A model generated the notes under the pieces. It made no database searches, was not told where the DNA came from, and was given only the letters and a program-made list of their open reading frames with translations. The position numbers and the translations under genes were made by a program. This document shows positions 5,902-11,181 of a stretch of DNA of 11,181 nt, one piece after another. Source of the stretch: Pontibacterium sp049599735 (GTDB lineage: Bacteria; Pseudomonadota; Gammaproteobacteria; Pseudomonadales; Balneatricaceae); the NCBI GenBank assembly GCA_049599735.1, contig JBMYOX010000076.1, forward strand, positions 1 through 11,181, in the 5' to 3' direction. Position 1 is the stretch's first letter, and each line of letters begins with the position of its first letter.

Positions 5902-5930
5902 ATATTACACCTTCGCCGCGCGCTCTTCAA
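5902..5930 (-). promoter_or_regulatory. Candidate spc-operon promoter overlapping the end of rpsQ
   Basis: On the minus strand TTGAAG (5925-5930), a 17-bp spacer and TAATAT (5902-5907) resemble a sigma-70 promoter. The -10 box includes the rpsQ stop codon. The position, between rpsQ and rplN, is where E. coli has its spc promoter. Each box matches consensus at four of six positions, so this is plausible, not certain. The predicted start is near 5895, giving a leader of about 67 nt before rplN. Confidence 0.45.
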
Positions 5931-6168
5931 TACGAACAAGCGCCCAAGTTTTAGACTTGGAGTGCGGACGGGTCTCCGCAATGGTCACCAGGTCGCCCTG
6001 CTGGCACTCATTCTTTTCATCGTGAGCGTGCAGTTTGGTGGAACGTGTCATGAATTTTCCGTAAATCGGATGCTTCTCTTTACGTTCAACCAGAACTGTA
6101 ATGGTTTTATCCATTTTGTCACTGACAACACGGCCAGTAACAGTCCGAGTACGTTTTTCTGCGCTCAT
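5905..6168 (-). CDS. rpsQ: 30S ribosomal protein S17
   Basis: This 87-residue protein begins MSAEKRTRTVTGRVVSDKMDKTI and carries the S17 motifs TVLVERKEKHPIYGKFMTRSTKLHAHDE and TVAETRPHSKSKTW-like text (TIAETRPHSKSKTW here). The fold is a small OB-barrel that binds the 5' domain of 16S rRNA (helix 11 area) early in assembly. It starts 2 bp after the rpmC stop, with the AGG of its ribosome binding site inside rpmC, so the two are likely coupled. It is the last gene of the S10 operon. Its stop codon lies in the loop of an imperfect 9-bp stem (5890-5916). Confidence 0.98.
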   Translation of the reverse strand: MSAEKRTRTVTGRVVSDKMDKTITVLVERKEKHPIYGKFMTRSTKLHAHDEKNECQQGDLVTIAETRPHSKSKTWALVRIEERAAKV

Positions 6169-6170
6169 AC

Positions 6171-6362
6171 TTAGTTACCTGCCTTATCGTTGAGAACAGT
6201 CTTCACACGAGCAATGTCGCGACGAACCTGACCCAACAGGTGATTCTGTGCCAGCTGACCACTGGATTTCTGCATGCGCAGATTAAACTGCTCTTTCAGA
6301 AGACCCAACAGTTCCTGCTGAAGCTCATCAACGGACTTCTCGCGTAGTTCACTCGCTTTCAT
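6171..6362 (-). CDS. rpmC: 50S ribosomal protein L29
   Basis: This 63-residue protein, starting MKASELREKS, is the two-helix antiparallel hairpin of L29, with the conserved LLKEQFNLRMQKSSGQLAQNHLLGQVRRDIARVKT core. L29 sits at the tunnel exit beside L23 and contributes to the SRP and Sec docking surface. I chose the ATG at 6362, which gives the usual family start and overlaps the rplP stop by one base (TGATG). An in-frame GTG one codon earlier (6365) is possible but adds a non-conserved residue. No strong ribosome binding site is seen, which points to translation coupled to rplP. Confidence 0.95.
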   Translation of the reverse strand: MKASELREKSVDELQQELLGLLKEQFNLRMQKSSGQLAQNHLLGQVRRDIARVKTVLNDKAGN

Positions 6363-6775
6363 CACATCACCGTACGCTTAACAACAGTTGTAGACACAGG
6401 CAGCTTGGCAGCAGCTAGCGAGAACGCTTGATTCGCCAGCTCATCATCCACACCGCTCATCTCGAACAGGATCTTGCCTGGCTGAATCTGGGCTACCCAG
6501 TATTCAACACTACCCTTACCTTTACCCATACGCACTTCAAGAGGCTTAGAGGTAATTGGCTTATCAGGGAACACACGGATCCAGATTTTACCACTACGTT
6601 TTACGTGACGAGTCATTGTACGACGTGCCGCCTCGATCTGACGGGAAGTGATACGGCCACGGCCAGTTGCTTTCAGTGCAATCTCACCAAAGCTAACTTT
6701 ACTACCACGCTGAGCCAGACCGCGGTTACGGCCTTTCATTACCTTACGGTATTTCAGTCGTTTAGGTTGCAGCAT
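6362..6775 (-). CDS. rplP: 50S ribosomal protein L16
   Basis: This 137-residue protein matches L16: MLQPKRLKYRK, then KGRNRGLAQRGSKVSFGE, ARRTMTRHVKRSGKIWIRVF and RMGKGKGSVEYWV. L16 is a late-assembling 50S protein near the A-site tRNA elbow and the peptidyl transferase centre. Arg82 (in LEVRMGKGKG) aligns with E. coli Arg81, the residue hydroxylated by YcfD/RoxA. There is a one-residue insertion near position 23 relative to E. coli. GAGGT lies 8 nt before the ATG. The gene follows rpsC by 11 bp and overlaps rpmC by one base. Confidence 0.98.
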   Translation of the reverse strand: MLQPKRLKYRKVMKGRNRGLAQRGSKVSFGEIALKATGRGRITSRQIEAARRTMTRHVKRSGKIWIRVFPDKPITSKPLEVRMGKGKGSVEYWVAQIQPGKILFEMSGVDDELANQAFSLAAAKLPVSTTVVKRTVM

Positions 6776-6786
6776 TGACGTCTACC

Positions 6787-7470
6787 TCACTTACCTTTCT
6801 TCTTAGGCGCATTTTTCTTCTCAGCACGCACCTGTTCGATGCCACCAAGAATTTCGCCTTTGAAGATCCAGACTTTAACGCCAATCACACCATAAGTAGT
6901 GTGCGCTTCGTAAGTAGCATAATCGATATCAGCACGCAGAGTGTGCAACGGCACACGGCCTTCACGATACCACTCGGAGCGCGCGATTTCAGCGCCACCC
7001 AGACGACCGCCAACCTGAATCTTGATGCCCTTGGCACCCAGACGCATAGCGTTCTGTACCGCGCGCTTCATAGCACGACGGAACATAACACGACGCTCCA
7101 GCTGACTTGCAACACTTTGTGCTACCAGCTTGGCGTCCAGCTCAGGCTTGCGAACTTCTTCGATGTTGATGTGCACAGGCACGCCCATCATCCGGGACAC
7201 TGCATTACGCAGCTTCTCAACATCTTCGCCTTTCTTACCAATCACAATACCCGGACGGGCAGTGTGAATGGTGATCTTAGCATTCTGTGCAGGACGCTCG
7301 ATTTCGATGCGGCTAACAGATGCTTTTTCCAGCTGCTTCTCAAGGTACGCACGTACCTCAAGATCATTCAGCAGCTTGGCTGCGTACTCAGACTTGTCTG
7401 CGTACCACACGGAGGTGTGGTCTTTGACAATACCAAGCCGAATACCGGTCGGATGTACTTTCTGACCCAT
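6787..7470 (-). CDS. rpsC: 30S ribosomal protein S3
   Basis: This 227-residue protein has the S3 layout: MGQKVHPTGIRLGI start, a type-2 KH domain (about residues 39-107) with the GKKG loop at 78-81, and the C-terminal domain with GAKGIKIQVGGRLGGAEIARSE (about 145-166). A lysine-rich tail ends the protein. It lies at the mRNA entry channel, and Arg131, Arg132 and Lys135, which line up with the residues implicated in the ribosome's mRNA helicase activity in E. coli, are all present. AGGAG lies 8 nt before the ATG. It sits between rplV (22 bp) and rplP (11 bp). Confidence 0.98.
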   Translation of the reverse strand: MGQKVHPTGIRLGIVKDHTSVWYADKSEYAAKLLNDLEVRAYLEKQLEKASVSRIEIERPAQNAKITIHTARPGIVIGKKGEDVEKLRNAVSRMMGVPVHINIEEVRKPELDAKLVAQSVASQLERRVMFRRAMKRAVQNAMRLGAKGIKIQVGGRLGGAEIARSEWYREGRVPLHTLRADIDYATYEAHTTYGVIGVKVWIFKGEILGGIEQVRAEKKNAPKKKGK

Positions 7471-7492
7471 AACAAACTCTCCTAGCAGTCGC

Positions 7493-7822
7493 TTAGTCAG
7501 CCACTTTAACAGTGATATGACAAGAACGCTTCAGAATACGATCTGCGCGACCCTTGGCACGTGGCTTAATGCGCTTCATCGTCATACCTTCGTCAACGAA
7601 GATAGTCGATACACGCAGCTCATCAACATCAGCACCTTCATTATGCTCCGCATTCGCGATAGCAGATTCCAGTACTTTCTTGACCAGCGCCGCACCTTTT
7701 TTAGGGCTGTACGCCAGGATATTCAGAGCTTCACCAACAGATTTACCGCGGATCTGGTCAGCGACCAGACGGGCTTTCTGAGCGGAGATGCGGGCGCCAG
7801 TATGTTTAGCGGCAACTTCCAT
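7493..7822 (-). CDS. rplV: 50S ribosomal protein L22
   Basis: This 109-residue protein matches L22, with MEVAAKHTGARISAQKARLVADQIRG at the start, ESAIANAEHNEGADVDELRV in the middle and the long tunnel-lining beta-hairpin (about residues 80-100, MKRIKPRAKGRADRILKRSC). Deletions in that hairpin give macrolide resistance in E. coli; none is seen. Two ATG codons stand in tandem. I chose the second (7822) because it gives the usual family N-terminus (MEVAAK) and puts GGAG 7 nt upstream instead of 4; a start at 7825 would add one methionine. It is 13 bp after rpsS. Confidence 0.96.
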   Translation of the reverse strand: MEVAAKHTGARISAQKARLVADQIRGKSVGEALNILAYSPKKGAALVKKVLESAIANAEHNEGADVDELRVSTIFVDEGMTMKRIKPRAKGRADRILKRSCHITVKVAD

Positions 7823-7835
7823 CATCTAACTCCTC

Positions 7836-8111
7836 TTATCGCTTGGCTTTTTTGTCTGCTACGTGACCACGATAAGTACGTGTAGCAGCAAACTCGCCCA
7901 GTTTATGACCGACCATGTCCTCAGTGATAAACACCGGAACGTGCTGGCGACCGTTATGTACTGCAATCGTCAAACCGACAAAATTCGGGAAGACGGTAGA
8001 ACGACGAGACCAGGTCTTAATAGGACGGCGCTCGTTATTCTCAATTGCAGCCTCTACTTTTTTCAACAGGTGAAGGTCGATAAATGGACCTTTCTTCAGT
8101 GAACGTGGCAC
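7836..8111 (-). CDS. rpsS: 30S ribosomal protein S19
   Basis: This 91-residue protein reads PRSLKKGPFIDLHLLKKVE at the start and IAVHNGRQHVPVFITEDMVGHKLGEFAATRTYRGHV further on, the S19 signature. S19 is in the 30S head, forms a complex with S13 and contacts the 50S through bridge B1a. The start is a GTG (8109-8111), backed by GAGGA 7 nt upstream and by family alignment; no ATG fits. The gene lies 19 bp after rplB. Length is as expected (91-93). Confidence 0.97.
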   Translation of the reverse strand: MPRSLKKGPFIDLHLLKKVEAAIENNERRPIKTWSRRSTVFPNFVGLTIAVHNGRQHVPVFITEDMVGHKLGEFAATRTYRGHVADKKAKR

Positions 8112-8130
8112 AACTGTATCCTCAACCTAA

Positions 8131-8958
8131 TTATTTGGCTTGACGACGGCGTACGATCAATTTATCGGTACGCTTATTTTTACGGGTCTTATGACCTTTA
8201 GTCGGAACACCCCATGGACTAACAGGATGACGACCACCGGACGTACGACCCTCACCGCCACCGTGTGGGTGATCAACCGGGTTCATTGCAACACCGCGAA
8301 CGGTAGGACGAACACCACGCCAGCGCATTGCGCCCGCTTTACCCAGCTGACGCAGGGAGTGTTCGGAGTTGCCAACTTCACCCAGTGTTGCGCGACAGTC
8401 CACCAGGACTTTACGCATTTCACCAGAGCGCAGACGCAGAGTCGCGTAAGCACCTTCACGTGCAACCAACTGAGCAGACGTGCCCGCAGAGCGAGCCATC
8501 TGAGCGCCTTTACCAGGCTTCAGTTCGATACAGTGAACAACCGAACCCACTGGCACATTACGCAGTGGCATGCAGTTACCTGGCTTGATGTCTGCATCAG
8601 CACCGGACTGAACCGGCGTGCCTGCAACAACACCTTTAGGTGCGATGATGTAACGGCGCTCACCGTCTGCATATTTCAGCAGAGCAATGTTCGCAGAACG
8701 GTTTGGATCATACTCCAGACGCTCTACAACTGCCGGGATACCATCTTTGTTACGACGGAAATCGATAGTACGGTACTGCTGTTTGTGGCCACCACCGATA
8801 TGACGGGTGGTGATACGACCGTAGTGGTTACGACCGCCGCTTTTTGACTTCTTCTCAACCAGCGGAGCATAAGGCTTACCCTTATGCAGGTCATTGTTTA
8901 CCACTTTAACGACGTGACGACGTCCAGCAGAGGTCGGCTTAGTCTTAATCACTGCCAT
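8131..8958 (-). CDS. rplB: 50S ribosomal protein L2
   Basis: This 275-residue protein is a full-length L2, with an N-terminal extension, a central OB-fold plus SH3-like barrel (about residues 60-200) and the conserved C-terminal tail NPVDHPHGGGEGRTSGGRHPVSPWG (226-250). His230 aligns with E. coli His229, long discussed as important near the peptidyl transferase centre. L2 is needed for subunit association. AGGGGG lies 6-7 nt before the ATG. The gene follows rplW by 12 bp. It is one of the most conserved proteins in the window and I see no deviation. Confidence 0.98.
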   Translation of the reverse strand: MAVIKTKPTSAGRRHVVKVVNNDLHKGKPYAPLVEKKSKSGGRNHYGRITTRHIGGGHKQQYRTIDFRRNKDGIPAVVERLEYDPNRSANIALLKYADGERRYIIAPKGVVAGTPVQSGADADIKPGNCMPLRNVPVGSVVHCIELKPGKGAQMARSAGTSAQLVAREGAYATLRLRSGEMRKVLVDCRATLGEVGNSEHSLRQLGKAGAMRWRGVRPTVRGVAMNPVDHPHGGGEGRTSGGRHPVSPWGVPTKGHKTRKNKRTDKLIVRRRQAK

Positions 8959-8970
8959 TTTATAACCCCC

Positions 8971-9267
8971 TTACTCGCCACCGAGAAAATCAATCTCAGA
9001 GCCTTCGGCCAGACATACGTATGCCTTGCGCACATCATTGCGCTTGCCGAGACCACGCGCAGTGCGCTTGGTCTTGCCCTTAACGTTGACGATGTTTACG
9101 CCTTTAACTTTGACGTTAAACAAATCTTCAACCGCTTGTTTGACTTCTGGTTTAGTAGCGTCTTTAGTAACGCGGAACACCACCTGCTGAGAACCCTCAG
9201 CGACGATGGTTGCCTTTTCAGAGATGTGCGGACCCAACAGCACTTGAAAGATGCGTTCCTGGTTCAT
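8971..9267 (-). CDS. rplW: 50S ribosomal protein L23
   Basis: This 98-residue protein begins MNQERIFQVLLGPHISEKAT and has the L23 core with KVKGVNIVNVKGKTKRTARGLGKRNDVRKAYVCL. L23 lies at the polypeptide tunnel exit and is the main dock for trigger factor, SRP and the Sec translocon. Glu17 in PHISEKA aligns with E. coli Glu18, part of the trigger-factor contact. The start overlaps the rplD stop by four bases (ATGA), and its GAGGTG ribosome binding site lies inside rplD, so the two are translationally coupled. Confidence 0.98.
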   Translation of the reverse strand: MNQERIFQVLLGPHISEKATIVAEGSQQVVFRVTKDATKPEVKQAVEDLFNVKVKGVNIVNVKGKTKRTARGLGKRNDVRKAYVCLAEGSEIDFLGGE

Positions 9268-9869
9268 GCGAGCACCTCTTCAACCTTCTTCAGCGCAGCA
9301 ACAGTCACCAGCACCTTGTCGAAACCGACCAGGCTTACCGGATCAACACCTGCAGCATCGCGTACATCAACGTGTGGTACGTTGCGCGCTGCCAGATACA
9401 GGTCCTGCTCTACGTCTGCAGTGATTAGCAGCACGTTAGACAGGTCAAGCTCATTAAGCTTGGCCACAAACAGTTTAGTTTTTGGAGATTCCAAAGCAAA
9501 ATCGTCAACAACAACCAGACGATCCTGACGAACCAGCTCAGAGAAGATGCAACGCATAGCAGCACGGTACATTTTCTTGTTTACTTTCTGAGCATGATCA
9601 CGCGGCTGAGCCGCGAAAGTAACACCACCTGCACGCCAGATTGGAGAACGGGACGTACCCGCACGAGCACGACCTGTGCCCTTCTGACGCCAAGGTTTAG
9701 CACCGCCACCAGAAACCGCTGCGCGGTTTTTCTGAGCTTTAGTTCCCTGACGAGCACCGGCCAGGTATGCTGTAACAACCTGATGCACCAGTGTTTCGTT
9801 GAATTCTTTACCAAAAGCCAGGTCAGATACTTCTACCGAACCGTCAGCTCCAGCTAAATTCAGATTCAT
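9264..9869 (-). CDS. rplD: 50S ribosomal protein L4
   Basis: This 201-residue protein matches L4: MNLNLAGADGSVEVSDLAFGKEFNE at the start, the arginine-rich tunnel loop (about residues 40-90, with GGGAKPWRQKGTGRARAGTSRSPIW), then the globular domain to the C-terminus. The loop lines the exit tunnel and is a site of macrolide-resistance changes. In E. coli L4 also represses the S10 operon by attenuation and translational control in a leader of about 170 nt; the leader here is far shorter, so that mechanism may not apply. GAGGGGG precedes the ATG by 6 nt. It is 11 bp after rplC and overlaps rplW by 4 bp. Confidence 0.98.
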   Translation of the reverse strand: MNLNLAGADGSVEVSDLAFGKEFNETLVHQVVTAYLAGARQGTKAQKNRAAVSGGGAKPWRQKGTGRARAGTSRSPIWRAGGVTFAAQPRDHAQKVNKKMYRAAMRCIFSELVRQDRLVVVDDFALESPKTKLFVAKLNELDLSNVLLITADVEQDLYLAARNVPHVDVRDAAGVDPVSLVGFDKVLVTVAALKKVEEVLA

Positions 9870-9880
9870 TTCAAACCCCC

Positions 9881-10519
9881 TCAGGCGCCGACTTTAACAG
9901 CCGGTTTAACGATTACGTCACCGCCGGTTGCGCCCGGAACAGCACCTTTAACCAACAGCAGGTTACGTTCAGCATCAACGCGAACGACTTCAAGAGTCTG
10001 TACAGTTACCTGTGCAGCACCCATGTGACCTGCCATCTTCTTGCCTTTCCACACACGACCAGGAGTCTGACATTGACCAATTGAACCCGGAGCACGGTGA
10101 GACAGTGAGTTACCATGAGTCGCGTCCTGCATAGCAAAGTTCCAGCGCTTAACGCCACCCTGGAAACCTTTACCTTTAGACTGACCTGTAACATCCACTT
10201 TCTGACCTGCTTCGAAGCGCGCAACAGTCAGCTCATCACCGATGTTGACTTCGTCGCCACCAGACAGGCGGAACTCCCACAAACCACGTCCAGCTTCTAC
10301 ACCAGCTTTAGCGAAGTTACCCGCTTCCGGCTTAGCCAGGCGATTAGCCTTTTTAGAGCCGGTAGTAACCTGCACCGCTGTGTAGCCGTCGGTTTCCTCG
10401 GTTTTAACGCGAGTAACACGGTTCGGTTCCACTTCGATGACGGTGACTGGCACGGATTGACCATCTTCAGTGAAGATGCGTGTCATACCCGCTTTGCGTC
10501 CGATAAGACCTACAGACAT
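9881..10519 (-). CDS. rplC: 50S ribosomal protein L3
   Basis: This 212-residue protein is L3: GLIGRKAGMTRIFTEDG near the N-terminus, the conserved core SKGKGFQGGVKRWNF (114-128) and the long loop HGNSLSHRAPGSIGQCQTPG that reaches towards the peptidyl transferase centre. Gln151 aligns with E. coli Gln150, the target of the methyltransferase PrmB. L3 helps start 50S assembly with L24. AGAGG precedes the ATG by about 11 nt. The gene is unusual only in its upstream spacing: 121 bp separate it from rpsJ. Confidence 0.98.
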   Translation of the reverse strand: MSVGLIGRKAGMTRIFTEDGQSVPVTVIEVEPNRVTRVKTEETDGYTAVQVTTGSKKANRLAKPEAGNFAKAGVEAGRGLWEFRLSGGDEVNIGDELTVARFEAGQKVDVTGQSKGKGFQGGVKRWNFAMQDATHGNSLSHRAPGSIGQCQTPGRVWKGKKMAGHMGAAQVTVQTLEVVRVDAERNLLLVKGAVPGATGGDVIVKPAVKVGA

Positions 10520-10640
10520 TTTTATAACACCTCTTGCCAGTTGTGTACGGGGCTGTTACCCACTACGGCTGCCCTTTCCAGAGCATTCCACACTTAAAAA
10601 GCGCTTCATTAATAAATTAACTCGGCGCAGTGCCTTTTGA
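10520..10640 (-). other. Long rpsJ-rplC spacer with two stem-loops
   Basis: These 121 bp contain no gene. Near its 5' end on the transcript is the stem-loop around the rpsJ stop (10621-10649). A second hairpin, TGCTCT-GGAA-AGGGCA (10570-10585), has 6 pairs and a GNRA-type loop; its one U.G pair forms only in the minus-strand RNA. An AT-rich patch (10591-10620) includes the palindrome AAGCGCTT (10599-10606). I find no convincing -35/-10 pair. The rplC ribosome binding site AGAGG is at the left end. Confidence 0.5.
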
Positions 10641-10649
10641 TTAGCCGAG
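10621..10649 (-). promoter_or_regulatory. Stem-loop enclosing the rpsJ stop codon
   Basis: CTCGGC and GCCGAG (plus-strand arms 10621-10626 and 10644-10649) form a perfect 6-bp stem. The 17-nt loop begins, on the transcript, with the rpsJ stop TAA (10641-10643). No T-tract follows, so it is not a standard terminator. Confidence 0.35.
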
Positions 10650-10952
10650 GCTGATCTGCACTTCTACACCCGCTGCAAGATCCAGCTTCATCAGTGCGTC
10701 AACTGTTTTCTCAGTTGGCTCAACGATGTCCAGAACACGCTTATGTGTACGGATTTCGTACTGGTCGCGCGCGTCTTTGTTGACGTGCGGAGAAACCAGA
10801 ACCGTATAGCGTTCTTTGCGGGTTGGAAGTGGGATCGGGCCACGTACCTGAGCACCCGTCCGCTTTGCAGTATCTACAATTTCCTGCGCGGAAGAGTCGA
10901 TCAGGCGATGATCAAAGGCTTTCAGACGAATACGTATTTTCTGATTCTGCAT
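10641..10952 (-). CDS. rpsJ: 30S ribosomal protein S10
   Basis: This 103-residue protein reads MQNQKIRIRLKAFDHRLIDSS, then KRTGAQVRGPIPLPTRKERYTVLVSPHVNKDARDQYEIRTHKR, and ends AAGVEVQISLG, a normal S10 (NusE). It belongs to the 30S head and also binds NusB and NusG in transcription antitermination and coupling. I chose the ATG at 10952 because it gives the family's exact N-terminus. An in-frame GTG at 10961 has AGGA 5 nt upstream, whereas the ATG has that AGGA 14 nt away, so a three-residue extension (MIQ) cannot be excluded. It is the first gene of the S10 operon. Confidence 0.95.
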   Translation of the reverse strand: MQNQKIRIRLKAFDHRLIDSSAQEIVDTAKRTGAQVRGPIPLPTRKERYTVLVSPHVNKDARDQYEIRTHKRVLDIVEPTEKTVDALMKLDLAAGVEVQISLG

Positions 10953-11017
10953 TTGGATCACACAATTCCTAACGAATTATTTTACGGCATAGCCGACCAC
11001 CCCCTACTACGAAGGGG
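10953..11017 (-). promoter_or_regulatory. Short S10-operon leader with small hairpins
   Basis: The predicted leader is about 65 nt. It contains three short hairpins: CCCCT/AGGGG (11001-11017) at its very 5' end, CGGC-TAT-GCCG (10985-10995), and AATTC/GAATT (10964-10978), which overlaps the AGGA ribosome binding site. The long L4-binding attenuator leader known from E. coli is absent. Whether these hairpins regulate rpsJ is unknown. Confidence 0.4.
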
Positions 11018-11023
11018 ACGCAA

Positions 11024-11052
11024 ATACTACTTGCATTCGCATATATGGTCAA
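11024..11052 (-). promoter_or_regulatory. Probable sigma-70 promoter of the S10 operon
   Basis: On the minus strand TTGACC (11047-11052), a 17-bp spacer and TAGTAT (11024-11029) make a strong sigma-70-type promoter. It lies 18 bp beyond the tuf terminator and about 72 bp before rpsJ, exactly where the S10 operon should start. The predicted start is near 11017. Confidence 0.75.
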
Positions 11053-11070
11053 GCCTATTTTTTAAACAAC

Positions 11071-11098
11071 AAAAAAGGGCCCACCGGGGGCCCTTTTT
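11071..11098 (-). terminator. Intrinsic terminator after tuf
   Basis: The arms AAAAAGGGCCC (11072-11082) and GGGCCCTTTTT (11088-11098) pair perfectly over 11 bp with a 5-nt loop. On the minus strand the hairpin is followed by a run of six T. It lies 18 bp after the tuf stop codon and separates tuf from the S10 promoter. The structure is nearly symmetric and could also stop transcription from the other side. Confidence 0.9.
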
Positions 11099-11116
11099 AT
11101 TAATCAGGAGTAATGA

Positions 11117-11181
11117 TCACTCGATGATTTTAGATACAACACCAGCACCTACCGTACGACCACCTTCACGGATAGCGAAGC
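11117..11181 (-). CDS. tuf: Elongation factor Tu, C-terminal fragment (cut by window edge)
   Basis: Only the last 20 codons and the stop are in the window, giving FAIREGGRTVGAGVVSKIIE. This is the end of EF-Tu domain 3; FAIREGGRTVGAGVV is nearly invariant in bacterial EF-Tu. EF-Tu carries aminoacyl-tRNA to the ribosome as a GTP complex. A tuf gene before rpsJ is the usual arrangement in proteobacteria (rpsL-rpsG-fusA-tuf). The TGA stop lies in a small hairpin (11108-11122) and an intrinsic terminator follows. Many gammaproteobacteria have two tuf copies; which one this is cannot be told. Confidence 0.95.
   Translation of the reverse strand, partial: FAIREGGRTVGAGVVSKIIE

Noticed and set aside
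6775..9528. Long plus-strand reading frames opposite the ribosomal genes (for example 6775-7485, 8140-8847 and 8884-9528, each over 200 codons)
   Set aside because: They lie antisense to rpsC, rplB, rplW and rplD, are rich in Thr, Phe, Asn and Cys without any family likeness, and have no ribosome binding site pattern. Strong codon bias of the highly expressed genes leaves few stops on the opposite strand, which explains them.
10591..10620. AT-rich patch in the rpsJ-rplC gap as an internal promoter
   Set aside because: TTAATT and TTTATT stretches occur, but no acceptable -35 lies 16-18 bp from a -10-like hexamer.
1..11181. Mobile element, prophage, defence or other accessory system
   Set aside because: All coding space is filled by conserved ribosomal genes, tuf and secY in standard order. 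No transposase, integrase, terminal repeats or CRISPR-like repeats are seen.

Overview
The window is a ribosomal-protein superlocus, read entirely on the minus strand, in the order of the bacterial S10, spc and alpha operons. From right to left (5'->3' of the mRNA) it holds: the last 21 codons of an EF-Tu gene (tuf), an intrinsic terminator and a promoter; then rpsJ-rplC-rplD-rplW-rplB-rpsS-rplV-rpsC-rplP-rpmC-rpsQ (S10 operon); rplN-rplX-rplE-rpsN-rpsH-rplF-rplR-rpsE-rpmD-rplO-secY-rpmJ (spc operon); and the first 8 codons of rpsM (start of the alpha operon). All 23 complete genes look intact and of normal length. I see no insertion, frameshift, mobile element, CRISPR array, tRNA or rRNA.

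The organism is most likely a gammaproteobacterium. The gene order, the 101-residue S14 without a zinc ribbon, the 38-residue L36 with a full Cys/Cys/Cys/His set, and the resemblance of SecY, L3, L16 and L22 to remembered Pseudomonas sequences suggest the Pseudomonadales/Oceanospirillales side rather than the enterics. Moderate GC argues against a typical high-GC Pseudomonas. I cannot name the genus.

The genes build one machine. The 30S proteins (S3, S5, S8, S10, S14, S17, S19, start of S13) and 50S proteins (L2-L6, L14-L16, L18, L22-L24, L29, L30, L36) are made together, and SecY, the translocon channel that docks at the L23/L24/L29 tunnel exit, is co-transcribed with them. Most junctions are 2-22 bp or overlap by 1-4 bp, which suggests translational coupling.

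What deserves a second look is the non-coding DNA. Promoter-like sequences can be placed at the starts of all three classical operons, each with a 17-bp spacer. A terminator-like hairpin with a GAGA loop lies inside the spc operon between rplN and rplX. A GC-rich stem-loop lies between rpsN and rpsH. Stem-loops that enclose the stop codon occur at six of the seven genes followed by a gap of more than 30 bp. These are candidate regulatory or processing elements. I found no undescribed multi-gene system.
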